NCBI RefSeq assembly: GCF_000270245.1
Contig: NC_015635.1
Span: forward strand, 1,302,001 to 1,366,000
From: Microlunatus phosphovorus NM-1
GTDB lineage: Bacteria; Actinomycetota; Actinomycetes; Propionibacteriales; Propionibacteriaceae
DNA length: 64,000 nucleotides
Direction: 5' to 3'
Shown: piece after piece, positions 1 to 8,377 of the stretch
Layout of the letters: the number at the start of each line of letters is the position of its first letter
Position numbering within the stretch: position 1 is the stretch's first letter
Program-made: the position numbers and the translations under genes
The notes under the pieces: generated by a model
Told to the model about the DNA's origin: nothing
What the model saw: only the letters and a program-made list of their open reading frames with translations
Database searches by the model: none

Positions 1-589
1 CCTCTCGGGTGCCCTGCGGGTCGAGGCCGTTGGTCGGCTCATCGAGCACCAGCAGGTCGCGCGGTACCAGCAGCGCACTGGCGATAGCGAGCCGCTGTCG
101 CATGCCGAGCGAGTACGCGCGGTAGCGCTTGCGGGCGGCGTTCAGCAATCCGACTCGATCGAGGGCAGTGTCGACCCGGCGGGCGCTGGTGTGAGGGTCG
201 GCGTACGGGTCGGCCGCTTCGAGGCGGTTCAGATTCGCTCGGCCGGACAGATAGGGGTGGAACGCCGGGCCCTCGACCAGGGCGCCGACCCGGCGGAGAA
301 CCGATACGTCGAGGCGCCTTCCGGCTCCGGCCATCGGCGCGCCGAGCAGATCGACCTCACCCGCCGACGGACCGATGAGGCCGAGCAGCATCCGGATCGT
401 GGTGGTCTTCCCAGAGCCGTTGGGACCGAGGAACCCGTACACCGATCCGGCGGGCACCACCAAGTCGACCTCGTTCACGGCAACTTGGTGGCCGAATCGC
501 TTGGTCAGCCTCCGCGTCACCACTGGCGCCGAGTTGTCAGGGTCGGTGGTTGCTCCGCCGACCACCGCGTCTGACAACTCGAGTGTCAT
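1..589 (-). CDS. ABC transporter ATP-binding protein, partial (C-terminus off the window)
   Basis: This is the first 196 residues of an ABC ATPase; the rest lies beyond position 1. Walker A (GPNGSGKTT) is at about residues 55-63, the signature SLGMRQRLA at 160-168 and Walker B LLVLDEPTNGLDPQG at 179-193. The sequence resembles the CcmA/NatA-type ATPases of drug or polypeptide exporters; the permease would follow outside the window. The ATG at 587-589 overlaps the TGA of the preceding gene (ATGA), so the two are translationally coupled. Pairing with a LolA/RseB-like secreted protein is a common actinobacterial arrangement. The substrate cannot be told from this sequence. Confidence 0.9.
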   Translation of the reverse strand, partial: MTLELSDAVVGGATTDPDNSAPVVTRRLTKRFGHQVAVNEVDLVVPAGSVYGFLGPNGSGKTTTIRMLLGLIGPSAGEVDLLGAPMAGAGRRLDVSVLRRVGALVEGPAFHPYLSGRANLNRLEAADPYADPHTSARRVDTALDRVGLLNAARKRYRAYSLGMRQRLAIASALLVPRDLLVLDEPTNGLDPQGTRE

Positions 590-1713
590 CCGAGGGCGGC
601 GTAGAGCAACTCAGGAGCCACTGCGCCGACCGCGACCCTGCCGTCGTCGGTGATCACCAAGGAGAATGCCTTCCCGGCCAGCAGACGCCCCGAGCCCCAC
701 GAGCCGGAGACCTTCGGTAGCTGGTTGAGATAGGCCTGCAGTTCGGCTTGACCCTGGTCGCGGCCGCGGGTTCGATCGCTCGGAGCGCTGTCCGCGGACT
801 GCCGCTCGTCGGGCAGCTTCGCCACCACGACACTGGTCCAGCCTTCGCCGACCACGGCGGGCCTCGTCTCGTCGGAGGACTCTCCGTCCTTGCCGGTGCC
901 CAACTTGTGAGTCCCGTCCTTCTTCTGGCTCTGCGGGGTGAGCTCGGTGACCTTGGCGCCCTTCGGCGGGGAGAACTCGAAGGTCGAAACAGGTGGCGTG
1001 CTGAAGTCGACCTCGCTGAAGCCGATCTCGGCCACCGGGGCAGTGGCGGCACCGGCGTACACCTGCACTCGGGTGGCGACGTGCTCAGCACCATCCACGG
1101 CAATCCGGACGCTGCTGATCAGGGAACGCGAGTCCTTGGGCTTGAGCACCAGCTCGTAGGCCGCCCGGCCCGCGACCTTCGTGTCGGTCGCGACGCTCAC
1201 GTCGGTGCTGCTGCCGACCGCCGTCAGGATGCGCTGGGCGGCTTCCTGCGGAGTCTTCGGGGCATCGGTCGGGAGGTCTTCCGGATCCGATGATTCGTCG
1301 TGCTTGTCGACCGTGGTGTGGGTGGCTGCGTTCTCCTTGCTGGACCAGGTCCAGACGTCGGTACCGTGCCGGATCACCGAGGACTCGGAGAGTTCGCCGA
1401 GCAACGACACCTTCGCCGAGTCCGGCGCCGCGTACGCGACACGCAACGTATGGCTGCCCGAGATGAGAGAGGAGAAGTCCGATCCGTGCTCGCTCACCCC
1501 GGGTAGCGCCGGGATACCGAGGTCGGCGGACTGCTCGACCGTGCCGGAGAAACCGTCGACCTGTGCCTGTTGGAGATCGACCAGCAGTTGCTCGGCGCTA
1601 CGCGGCGGCAGCTTTTCGTCGGCCGATGCGTTTCCAGCGACCAGGACGGTCGCGATGACGGTGAAGAGGGCAGCCAGCGGTACGAGCCAGCGCAGCCACG
1701 GACGAGTGGGCAT
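586..1713 (-). CDS. LolA/RseB-like secreted protein
   Basis: A 375-residue exported protein. Residues 1-31 form a classic signal peptide (Arg-containing n-region, hydrophobic core ending in GNASA) with cleavage expected just before DEK. The mature part, starting RSAEQLLVDLQQAQVDGFSGTVEQ, has the look of the LolA/RseB fold found in actinobacterial proteins annotated as outer-membrane lipoprotein carrier or sigma-E regulatory homologues; no lipobox is present. A low-complexity Lys/Asp/Glu-rich stretch lies around residues 255-290. It overlaps the ABC ATPase start by 4 nt, so the pair probably forms one operon. A role in extracytoplasmic lipid or lipoprotein handling linked to the ABC system is inferred from context only. 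Confidence 0.75.
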   Translation of the reverse strand: MPTRPWLRWLVPLAALFTVIATVLVAGNASADEKLPPRSAEQLLVDLQQAQVDGFSGTVEQSADLGIPALPGVSEHGSDFSSLISGSHTLRVAYAAPDSAKVSLLGELSESSVIRHGTDVWTWSSKENAATHTTVDKHDESSDPEDLPTDAPKTPQEAAQRILTAVGSSTDVSVATDTKVAGRAAYELVLKPKDSRSLISSVRIAVDGAEHVATRVQVYAGAATAPVAEIGFSEVDFSTPPVSTFEFSPPKGAKVTELTPQSQKKDGTHKLGTGKDGESSDETRPAVVGEGWTSVVVAKLPDERQSADSAPSDRTRGRDQGQAELQAYLNQLPKVSGSWGSGRLLAGKAFSLVITDDGRVAVGAVAPELLYAALG

Positions 1714-1770
1714 GGGGTCATTGTTGCTCGCCGATCCAACCGGCGCATCAGACCGTGGTCCTACGATGGT

Positions 1771-3120
1771 TCACCAATAGCTGTCTCGCCCCCGTACGTC
1801 GGTGAGGGTCTTGTCCTTGATCGCGTCCCACAGTTTCGCCACACCCTTGGGTGCCAGCACGTCGCGCTGGGCATCGGTGTGCTCGGCACTTTGGTGGTCG
1901 AGGTAGGAGGCGTACCACTCCGTGGAGTCCTCTCGGGTGTCATGGATCCTCAGGCCGCCATCGGACAGGTGATCGAAGCCCAGATTGACCACTTCGCTGG
2001 TGGTCCATCCGGTGTAGGGGTTGGTGCCCCACAACTCGATCGACAGACTGCCGGGGAGCTTCTCCAAGGGCGTCGTGAGCAGCGTCGAGCCCGCCCAGGT
2101 GTTGATGCTGTCGGTACGCGCCCAGAACTGCACGGCGTTCAGATCGGGAGCTGACCAACGGCCGATGCTGGTGTAGGTTCCACCGGTTCGACCGAGCCGG
2201 AGCCCACCTGGACCCAGCGGATTGACCGCTCCCGTGCTGCCGCGCTTGTCGGCCAGGCCGAGCAGACTGAGGTACTTGCTGGTCAGCTCGGCTGCGAACG
2301 GTGCCGGGTCGGCCTGCAGCTTCAGCCAGGCGCGCTTCAGCGTGAGGTACTGACCCGCGATGTCGGCATCGCTGAAGTGGGACTTGTTCTTGTTGAAGGC
2401 GCCCGAGTCCTCGACCCGCTCCGATCCGACCTGAAGTCTCACACCTTCGACGAAGGCATCCATCGGCTTGTTCGCCAAGGTCTTGAACGCCGTCTGCGCG
2501 TGGCTTGCGGAGTAGTTGTCCCGGACGGCGGCGGTTCCCTCGTCCAGGAAGGCCGTCAGCTTGCTGACGCTCGATTTGAGCGCAGCCTCGGCGAGGATGT
2601 CGCCGCCCTCCAGCCCAGCAAGGGTGACGAACGCCTTCAGGTAGCTGTCGTGTAGGAAGAAGACCTCCGCAATGGCGTGATCCACGACTCCGCCGAAGCC
2701 GAGCGCGACCATGGCGATCGCCGTCTCCAGGATGCCTGCGTCGATGTGCGGGGTATCGGCTTCGGCGTTGGCTTGCCAGGCGCCGAGCCGGACGAGTTTC
2801 ACGTCCTTGATCCCGTCGAGGAAGACCAGGATCTGGTCCTCCATGCCCTTGCGGTCCGTCGGGTCATTCGCGTCGAGTTTGGGCTGATCCGTCGGTTGGT
2901 CCTTGGGTGACTTGCGTTGGACGGTCGTACGTCGGCCGGCTTCGACCAACTGAGTGACCGCTCGATTGCCGGCGCTTCGTTGCAGACCCAGGAGCAGGTC
3001 GCGGCGGGTGCGGTCATCGTTCGCCCGGGCCCGACTGTCCGCAGGGGCCGAAGGGATCGGCGGTCTCTCCGCACGCCGATGGGGAGTGGATCCGTCGGCC
3101 GTCTTGTGGGTCGCTGCCAT
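1771..3120 (-). CDS. Unknown protein with N-terminal eCIS-type LQRSAGNRAV leader motif
   Basis: A 449-residue protein with no signal peptide or membrane segment. The first 40 residues are disordered and rich in Arg, Pro and Ala, followed by LLLGLQRSAGNRAVTQLV (43-60) and VQRK (67-70). From memory, LQRxxGNxAV plus VQR recurs at the N-termini of proteins linked to actinobacterial extracellular contractile injection systems, often with a DUF4157 domain; no DUF4157 HExxH is visible here. The middle looks helical (about 90-320); the last 130 residues are Trp/Tyr-rich and probably beta, with LSIELWGTNPYTGW and a WYASYLDH segment. The start has an upstream GGAGG. No injection-system genes lie nearby. 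It could be cargo of a system elsewhere or a lone derivative. Confidence 0.6.
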   Translation of the reverse strand: MAATHKTADGSTPHRRAERPPIPSAPADSRARANDDRTRRDLLLGLQRSAGNRAVTQLVEAGRRTTVQRKSPKDQPTDQPKLDANDPTDRKGMEDQILVFLDGIKDVKLVRLGAWQANAEADTPHIDAGILETAIAMVALGFGGVVDHAIAEVFFLHDSYLKAFVTLAGLEGGDILAEAALKSSVSKLTAFLDEGTAAVRDNYSASHAQTAFKTLANKPMDAFVEGVRLQVGSERVEDSGAFNKNKSHFSDADIAGQYLTLKRAWLKLQADPAPFAAELTSKYLSLLGLADKRGSTGAVNPLGPGGLRLGRTGGTYTSIGRWSAPDLNAVQFWARTDSINTWAGSTLLTTPLEKLPGSLSIELWGTNPYTGWTTSEVVNLGFDHLSDGGLRIHDTREDSTEWYASYLDHQSAEHTDAQRDVLAPKGVAKLWDAIKDKTLTDVRGRDSYW

Positions 3121-3498
3121 CGCCGCCTCCGCCTTCGTGCCGGCCCTGCGCCATCGTGACGACCTGTCCCGCGCCTTTCTCAGCTACGCGGGTAGTCCCG
3201 CCGCCGTCGCCGGCAGGCGGGTAAAAGGATGCCCTCCCTATGGAAAGTACTCCGCAAAGAGAGCGTCTGGGGGTCTGTCAGTGGAAAGTTGATCGAACTA
3301 TGCAAGCGTCTTGCGTCGTCACCGACCCGGGTCGGGCTCTGTTGTTCGGAGGGCAGCGGATCACACGTATTGCGACCTGGGCCTGGCTCGGTGACTTGGG
3401 CCGCGGCGGCGAGCGTCGTTCTCCGACCGCGGCTCGAACGGAGTGGCGGCCCCAGCCGGCTGGCCGCACTGTCAGTGAGTGCTGCCAGGATGCGCGCT
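3121..3498. other. Intergenic region with no recognised gene
   Basis: About 380 bases between the divergent start of the eCIS-leader protein and the glycosylase. A small GC-rich inverted segment occurs near 3195-3230 (GCGGGTAGTCCCGCC). Open frames here have no start with a ribosome-binding site and no recognisable protein motif. It should carry both divergent promoters, but I cannot place them confidently. Confidence 0.5.
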
Positions 3499-4110
3499 AT
3501 GCAGATCCTGGTGGGTGAGGACGGGGTTGCGCGCTGCTCGTGGGGCGCGTCGGCACCGGATTATGTGGCGTACCACGACACCGAGTGGGGATTCGGGGTG
3601 ACCGATGACCATCGGCTGTTCGAGAAGGTGTGCCTGGAGGGATTCCAGTCAGGTCTGTCCTGGTTGACGATCCTGCGCAAACGGGACAACTTCCGGGCGG
3701 CCTTCGCCGGGTTCGACCCGGTCGCGGTGGCCGCGTTCGACGAATCTGATGTCGAGCGGCTGCTGGGCGACGCAGGCATTGTTCGCCACGGCGGCAAGAT
3801 CCGCTCGACGATCAACAACGCTCAGCGAGCCCTCGACCTGATCGCCGAGCACGGCTCACTGGCGCGCTACCTCTGGACGTACGCGGACTTGGCCGACACG
3901 CCACCCGACTCGGTCGAGGCGCACACCAAGACCTCCCGGCAGCTCTCCAAGCTGCTCAAGAAGGCCGGCTGGTCATTCGTCGGGCCGACGACCATCTATG
4001 CGTTCATGCAGGCGATGGGGCTGGTCAACGATCACTTCGTGGGTTGTGATGCCCGGGACCCAGCCCAAACCTCCCGCGTCGCTGCCGCCGCCTCCGTCCT
4101 CGGCCCTTGA
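3499..4110 (+). CDS. tag: DNA-3-methyladenine glycosylase I
   Basis: A 203-residue Tag-family enzyme that excises 3-methyladenine from alkylated DNA (base excision repair, cytoplasm). Near the N-terminus are Cys13 and His26 (RCSWG, YHDTEWG), with a matching His/Cys pair in NDHFVGCDAR near the C-terminus; together these are the four zinc ligands of the family. FEKVCLEGFQSGLSW (about 41-55) holds the conserved Glu of the base pocket. Length is normal for Tag (about 187-205). I chose ATG 3499 because AGGA at 3487-3490 gives a spacing of 8; an ATG at 3490 is in frame but overlaps that box. The gene appears monocistronic. Confidence 0.93.
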   Translation: MQILVGEDGVARCSWGASAPDYVAYHDTEWGFGVTDDHRLFEKVCLEGFQSGLSWLTILRKRDNFRAAFAGFDPVAVAAFDESDVERLLGDAGIVRHGGKIRSTINNAQRALDLIAEHGSLARYLWTYADLADTPPDSVEAHTKTSRQLSKLLKKAGWSFVGPTTIYAFMQAMGLVNDHFVGCDARDPAQTSRVAAAASVLGP

Positions 4111-4425
4111 CTGCGGTAGGTGCGCCGAGCGAGCGTTAGCGAGCGAGCTCCCTCGCGAGCGGCCGCGCAGCGGAGCGCCCGGATCTGTCTGGACTGACGA
4201 GGAGCAAACGACGCTTTTCCGTTTGCGATCGAGGAGGGAAGACAGATCCAATCGGCGCGCAGCGGAGCAGCGAGGGAGGACTAGCACGTATCGGTCTTGT
4301 GACGGTATCCAGTCTGGCACTCCCACCCTCTTGTCTGCCAAGCATGATGATGAGGACGATGGAGGTACTCGGGTTCCCCCGAGCACGCAGGTCCTCGTCA
4401 GCTGGGTGTGCATGAGGAGGTCATC
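4111..4425. repeat. Structured intergenic region with nested inverted repeats
   Basis: No gene is seen in these 315 bases. GGATCTGTCT (4181-4190) pairs perfectly with AGACAGATCC (4240-4249), and inside it GCAAACG (4204-4210) pairs with CGTTTGC (4220-4226). The outer flanks are also imperfectly complementary (CTCCCTCGC near 4150 against GCGAGGGAG near 4275), so about 140 bases could fold as one long hairpin. The sequence GCGCAGCGGAGC occurs twice as a direct repeat (near 4165 and 4257). It may act as a terminator for tag or be a mobile palindromic repeat. Confidence 0.55.
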
Positions 4426-4956
4426 ATGGATGGTTTCCGGTCCTCGATCGAGGTGGCGCCGTTACAGTCGAAGGGCGCCCTCTACGGGTTCCTGCTGTTG
4501 GGACGCTGGCCCCAGGACACGGTGGAGTGGGCCAAATTCCTGGTGCTCGCGGTACGGATGGCGGCAGTGCCAGGTCTACTGCCGATGAGCACGGTCTTCC
4601 GTGTCCGTGAAGAGGTGCCCGAACGGCCGCAGCCCGGTGCGGTCGGCCTGGTCGTGGCCGAGGGCTCCTTGCTGGGCGACCACCCGCTCACTCCCGGCCA
4701 GTTCGCCGATCCGCAGCCACCCGGCCTGGTGGTGTTGCACCCGCCGTCGAGCACCTTTTCCTCGGTACCGGAGTACGAGGTGGCGTCCGGCTGCCTCTTC
4801 CTGCCCGGGTTGCCGCATCTGGGCCTGGAGCATCGGGCGGCCTGGGTGGAGGCGGATGTGGAGGGCAACGTCACCCAGTTGGTCAACAAGGTGGGCGTGG
4901 ACCCGCAGGTCAACGCCGACACCGCCGCCCTTGCGATGCTGCTCGCCGCTGCGTGA
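4426..4956 (+). CDS. Hypothetical protein, 176 aa
   Basis: A likely real gene: a strong AGGAGG at 4415-4420 sits 5 nt before ATG 4426, and codon use is typical of the window. I do not recognise the family. The product has no signal peptide or clear membrane span. It is soluble-looking, with many Val/Leu/Pro residues, short hydrophobic strands (GALYGFLLLGRW, AVGLVVAEGSLLG, PGLVVLHPPSS) and a C-terminal segment NVTQLVNKVGVDPQVNADTA. An in-frame GTG at 4408 would add six residues but overlaps the ribosome-binding site. No operon partner: a palindromic repeat separates it from the downstream ABC-F gene. Confidence 0.65.
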   Translation: MDGFRSSIEVAPLQSKGALYGFLLLGRWPQDTVEWAKFLVLAVRMAAVPGLLPMSTVFRVREEVPERPQPGAVGLVVAEGSLLGDHPLTPGQFADPQPPGLVVLHPPSSTFSSVPEYEVASGCLFLPGLPHLGLEHRAAWVEADVEGNVTQLVNKVGVDPQVNADTAALAMLLAAA

Positions 4957-5013
4957 TTCGTGCGCCCTGTTGGGCCCTCACCCGCTGCTCCGCTGTCCCT
5001 CTCTCCCTCTTCG

Positions 5014-5083
5014 ACTTCGCACCATTTAGTGCGACTGCGCACCACGTCTACCTGGTGCGCAGTCGCATCAAATGGTGCGAAGT
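5014..5083. repeat. 70-bp palindromic unit, family A (intact copy)
   Basis: A 31-nt left arm (5014-5044) pairs with a 31-nt right arm (5053-5083) at 29 of 31 positions around an 8-nt loop, CGTCTACC (5045-5052). The arms begin ACTTCGCACCATTT. The same 31-8-31 layout with closely related sequence occurs around the IS at 27719-29375, so this is the unoccupied form of that repeat. Confidence 0.85.
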
Positions 5084-5138
5084 GGGATTGGGCCCCGAGT
5101 GAAGTGGGATTGGGCCCCGAGTGAAGTCGGGATTGGGC
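5079..5138. repeat. 22-bp tandem repeat, about 2.7 copies
   Basis: Copies at 5079-5100 and 5101-5122 are identical (GAAGTGGGATTGGGCCCCGAGT); a third, partial and diverged, runs 5123-5138. The first copy overlaps the end of the palindromic unit, and its GAAGTGGGATTGGG portion also follows the right arm of the second palindrome at 29371-29385. Confidence 0.8.
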
Positions 5139-5191
5139 TGGATCCGCTCGCCAACCGTGAAAACGGGATGAACTGAGGCGGTCTGCCCGTC

Positions 5192-5197
5192 TACAGT
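5192..5197 (+). promoter_or_regulatory. TAnnnT -10 box of a probable leaderless mRNA (ABC-F gene)
   Basis: TACAGT lies 8 nt before the ATG of the ABC-F gene, a distance that places transcription start at or next to the start codon. No Shine-Dalgarno sequence is present. Confidence 0.55.
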
Positions 5198-5205
5198 TCC
5201 TCCAC

Positions 5206-6888
5206 ATGGGGCACGTGGATCTGAGTGGGGTGTCCTATTCGCTTCCCGATGGCCGGGTGCTGCTGGATGAGATCTCTTTCCGGGTCGGCGACGGCGCGGT
5301 GGTGGCGCTGGTCGGACCGAACGGCGCCGGCAAGACCACCCTGCTGAAGATCATTGCCGGGGATCTGAGCCCATCCGAAGGGACCATCTCACGCAGCGGC
5401 GGACTCGGGGTGATGCGGCAGTTCATCGGCAGCATCCGCGACACGACCTCGGTACGCGACCTGCTCTTCGCGCTGAGTCCGCCACGGCTGCGCGATGCGG
5501 TGGCGACCGTCGACCGGCTCGAGCTGGAACTGATGACCGACGACACCGAACCGGTGCAGTTGGCGTACGCGCAAGCACTGGCCGACTACGCCGACGCCGG
5601 TGGATACGTGGCCGAGGTCACCTTCGACGCCTGCTGCGTCGCAGCACTGGGCATCTCGTACGAACGCTGCAAGTGGCGTGAGCTGTCGACGCTGTCGGGC
5701 GGGGAACAGAAGCGCCTCGCGCTGGAGGCGCTGCTGCGGGGACCGGACGAGGTGCTGCTGCTCGATGAGCCGGACAACTACCTCGACGTCCCCGGCAAGC
5801 GCTGGCTGGAGGAGCAGCTGCGGGCCACGCCCAAGACCGTGCTGCTGGTCAGCCACGACCGCGAACTGCTCGCCGAGGCCGCGACCGCCATCGCTTCGCT
5901 GGAACTGGGCGCGGCCGGCAACACCTTGTGGGTGCACGGTGGTGGTTTCGCCACCTTCGGGGCAGCCCGTGAGGAACGGTTCGCGCGCTTCGCCGAGCTG
6001 CGGCGCCGCTGGGACGAGCAGCACGAGAAGCTGAAGACGCTGGTCCAAACCCTGAAGATCAAAGCCGCCTACAACGACGGGATGGCCGGTCGCTATCAGG
6101 CGGCTTGCACCCGGCTGGCGAAGTTCGAGGAGGCTGGGCCGCCGCAGGAGGTGCCACGCGAACAGCAGGTGTCGATGCGACTGCGTGGTGGCCGCACCGG
6201 CAAGCGGGCCATCGTGGTCGATCGGCTCGAGTTGACCGGGCTGATGCGGCCGTTCGACGCCGAGATCTGGTTCGGGGACCGGGTCGCGGTGCTGGGCTCC
6301 AACGGCTCGGGCAAGTCGCACTTCCTCCGACTGCTGGCCCGCGGTGGTTCGGACCCCGACATCGAGCATCGGCCGGTTGAATCCCTCGACATCGCCGAGG
6401 TGGCTCACACCGGGTCGGCCAAGCTCGGCGCTCGCGTACGGCCTGGGTGGTTCGCGCAGACCCATCACCATCCCGAGCTGATGGGCCGGACCCTGCTGGA
6501 GATCCTGCACCGCGGTGACGAGCACCGCGCCGGCATGGGCCGTGAGGAGGCCGCTCGCAAGTTGGATCGCTACGAGCTGGCTCAGGCCGCCGAGCAGCGA
6601 TTCGACCAGCTGTCCGGCGGTCAGCAGGCGCGGATGCAGATCCTGCTCCTGGAGCTGTCGGGGGCGACACTGCTGCTGCTCGACGAGCCGACCGACAACC
6701 TCGACATCTCCTCGGCCGAGGCGTTGGAGCATGGATTGTCGAGATTCGAGGGCACCGTGGTGGCGGTCACCCACGACCGCTGGTTCGCCCGCTCCTTCGA
6801 CCGGTTCCTGGTCTTCGGTGCCGACGGCAGTGTGTACGAGGCCGACGAGCCGGTCTGGGACGAAGGCCGGGTACAGCGCGTCCGCTGA
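5206..6888 (+). CDS. ABC-F family ATPase
   Basis: A 560-residue soluble protein with two ABC domains and no membrane segments, as in ABC-F translation factors and ribosome-protection proteins. Domain 1 has Walker A GPNGAGKTT (about 37-45), signature LSGGEQKRLAL and Walker B VLLLDEPDNYLD. Domain 2 has GSNGSGKSH, LSGGQQARMQI and LLLLDEPTDNLD. The linker between them, rich in Arg, Lys and Glu (RRRWDEQHEKLKTLVQTLK), corresponds to the interdomain arm that reaches the ribosomal P/E site. Note SGKS followed by His, where most have Thr, in the second P-loop. Whether it is a housekeeping factor or an antibiotic-resistance type cannot be decided here. It converges on gltA with a gap of only 12 nt. Confidence 0.9.
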   Translation: MGHVDLSGVSYSLPDGRVLLDEISFRVGDGAVVALVGPNGAGKTTLLKIIAGDLSPSEGTISRSGGLGVMRQFIGSIRDTTSVRDLLFALSPPRLRDAVATVDRLELELMTDDTEPVQLAYAQALADYADAGGYVAEVTFDACCVAALGISYERCKWRELSTLSGGEQKRLALEALLRGPDEVLLLDEPDNYLDVPGKRWLEEQLRATPKTVLLVSHDRELLAEAATAIASLELGAAGNTLWVHGGGFATFGAAREERFARFAELRRRWDEQHEKLKTLVQTLKIKAAYNDGMAGRYQAACTRLAKFEEAGPPQEVPREQQVSMRLRGGRTGKRAIVVDRLELTGLMRPFDAEIWFGDRVAVLGSNGSGKSHFLRLLARGGSDPDIEHRPVESLDIAEVAHTGSAKLGARVRPGWFAQTHHHPELMGRTLLEILHRGDEHRAGMGREEAARKLDRYELAQAAEQRFDQLSGGQQARMQILLLELSGATLLLLDEPTDNLDISSAEALEHGLSRFEGTVVAVTHDRWFARSFDRFLVFGADGSVYEADEPVWDEGRVQRVR

Positions 6889-6900
6889 GCCAGGTTCGGC

Positions 6901-8187
6901 TCAGCGCTCCGACATGGGGATGAAGTCGCGGGTGCGCTCGCCGGTGTAGATCTGCTTCGGCCGGGCGATCTTCTGCTCCTTGTCCTGCACCAGCTCCGAC
7001 CACTGGGCCAGCCAGCCAGGAGTGCGGCCGATGGCGAACAGCACGGTGAACATCTCCGGCGGGAACTCCAGCGCCTCGTAGATCAGGCCGGAGTAGAAGT
7101 CGACGTTGGGATAGAGCTTGCGCTTGACGAAGTACTCGTCCTCCAGCGCGATCTTCTCCAGCTCCTGGGCGATCTTCAGCAGCGGATTGACCCCGGTGAC
7201 CTCGAAGACGTCGTCGCAGGCCTTCTTGATGATCTTCGCGCGCGGGTCGTAGTTCTTGTAGACCCGATGCCCGAAGCCCATCAGCTTCTCTTTGCCTGCC
7301 TTCACACCGTCGATGAAGTCCGGGATATTGTCGGTGGTCTTGATCCGGTTGAGCATCCGGAGCACCGCCTCGTTGGCGCCACCGTGCAGCGGTCCGTACA
7401 AGGCGCCCACGCCGGCGGCGACCGCCGAATACGGATCGACCTGGGAGGAGCCGACCGAGCGGACCGCATTGGTCGAGCAGTTCTGCTCATGGTCGGCATG
7501 CAGGATGAACAGCACCTCCAGCGCCTGCACCAGCCGTGGGTCGGCCTGGTAGGTCGGCTCGCTCATCCGGAACAGCATCGCCAAGAAGTTCTCGGTGTAG
7601 GACAGCCGGTTGTCGGGGTAGACGTACGGCTTGCCCTGCTGGTGCCGGAAGACGAAGGCGCCGAGCGTCGGGATCTTCGCGATCAGCCGGGTGATCTGGG
7701 CCTGCCGGACCTCCGGGTCGGAGATGTCGCCGGCCTCGGGATAGAAGGTCGACAGCGCGCTGACCGAGGCCATCAGCATGACCATCGGATGTGCGTCGTA
7801 GCGGAATCCCTCGATGAACTGCTTGCAGTTCTCGTGCAGGAAGGTGTGGTACGTCACGTCGTGGACCCATTCATCCAGCTGGGTCTGGGTGGGCAGTTCG
7901 CCGTGCAGCAGCAGGTACGCGACCTCGAGGAAGGTGGAGTGCTCGGCCAACTGCTCGATGGGATAGCCGCGATACTCCAAGATCCCCTTGTCGCCGTCGA
8001 TGTAGGTGATGGAACTGCGGCAGGATGAGGTGTTCACGAAGCCCGGGTCGTAGGTCGCGATACCGGGGTCGTCCTCGTCGCCGGTCTTGATCTGCTTCAG
8101 ATCGGCCGCGCGAATGGTCCCGTCCGTGATCGCGAGCTCGTAGTCGCGGCCGGTCCGGTTATCGCGGATGCTGAGCGTCTCCGTCAT
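6901..8187 (-). CDS. gltA: Citrate synthase (hexameric type II)
   Basis: A 428-residue citrate synthase condensing acetyl-CoA and oxaloacetate at the entry of the TCA cycle. Conserved catalytic segments are visible: LHGGANEAVLRML with the first active-site His, MGFGHRVYKNYDPRAKI with the second His, and PNVDFYSGLIYEAL with the catalytic Asp. The N-terminal beta domain (about 1-60, SIRDNRTGRDYELAI) is that of the Gram-negative/actinobacterial type II enzymes, and length matches that class. ATG 8187 is preceded at 6 nt by TAGGTT on the minus strand and has no ribosome-binding site, consistent with a leaderless transcript. It stands alone, convergent with the ABC-F gene. Confidence 0.96.
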   Translation of the reverse strand: MTETLSIRDNRTGRDYELAITDGTIRAADLKQIKTGDEDDPGIATYDPGFVNTSSCRSSITYIDGDKGILEYRGYPIEQLAEHSTFLEVAYLLLHGELPTQTQLDEWVHDVTYHTFLHENCKQFIEGFRYDAHPMVMLMASVSALSTFYPEAGDISDPEVRQAQITRLIAKIPTLGAFVFRHQQGKPYVYPDNRLSYTENFLAMLFRMSEPTYQADPRLVQALEVLFILHADHEQNCSTNAVRSVGSSQVDPYSAVAAGVGALYGPLHGGANEAVLRMLNRIKTTDNIPDFIDGVKAGKEKLMGFGHRVYKNYDPRAKIIKKACDDVFEVTGVNPLLKIAQELEKIALEDEYFVKRKLYPNVDFYSGLIYEALEFPPEMFTVLFAIGRTPGWLAQWSELVQDKEQKIARPKQIYTGERTRDFIPMSER

Positions 8188-8193
8188 GTGCGT

Positions 8194-8199
8194 AACCTA
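8194..8199 (-). promoter_or_regulatory. TAnnnT -10 box of a probable leaderless gltA mRNA
   Basis: On the minus strand TAGGTT is followed by 6 nt and then the gltA ATG, with no Shine-Dalgarno sequence between. Confidence 0.55.
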
Positions 8200-8249
8200 C
8201 GCGGCCGTAGACTCGTGCTGCCAGTCGGGCTGACGTGCTGGGGACGATT

Positions 8250-8278
8250 TTGACCCAGCTGATCCGGGCGAGTAATCT
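8250..8278 (+). promoter_or_regulatory. Promoter of rplM-rpsI
   Basis: TTGACC (8250-8255), a 17-bp spacer and TAATCT (8273-8278) form a near-consensus housekeeping promoter. It would give a leader of about 95 nt before the rplM GTG, long enough to hold an autoregulatory structure, although I could not identify a known L13 leader motif. Confidence 0.65.
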
Positions 8279-8377
8279 TGATCGCTGTTGTGCCTACGCA
8301 TGCCCGCGGTCGAAGCTGCGGCGGGATTCGGGTACGCATCAAGGTTTCGCACACTCAATGGAAGCTGGTCAACGACC

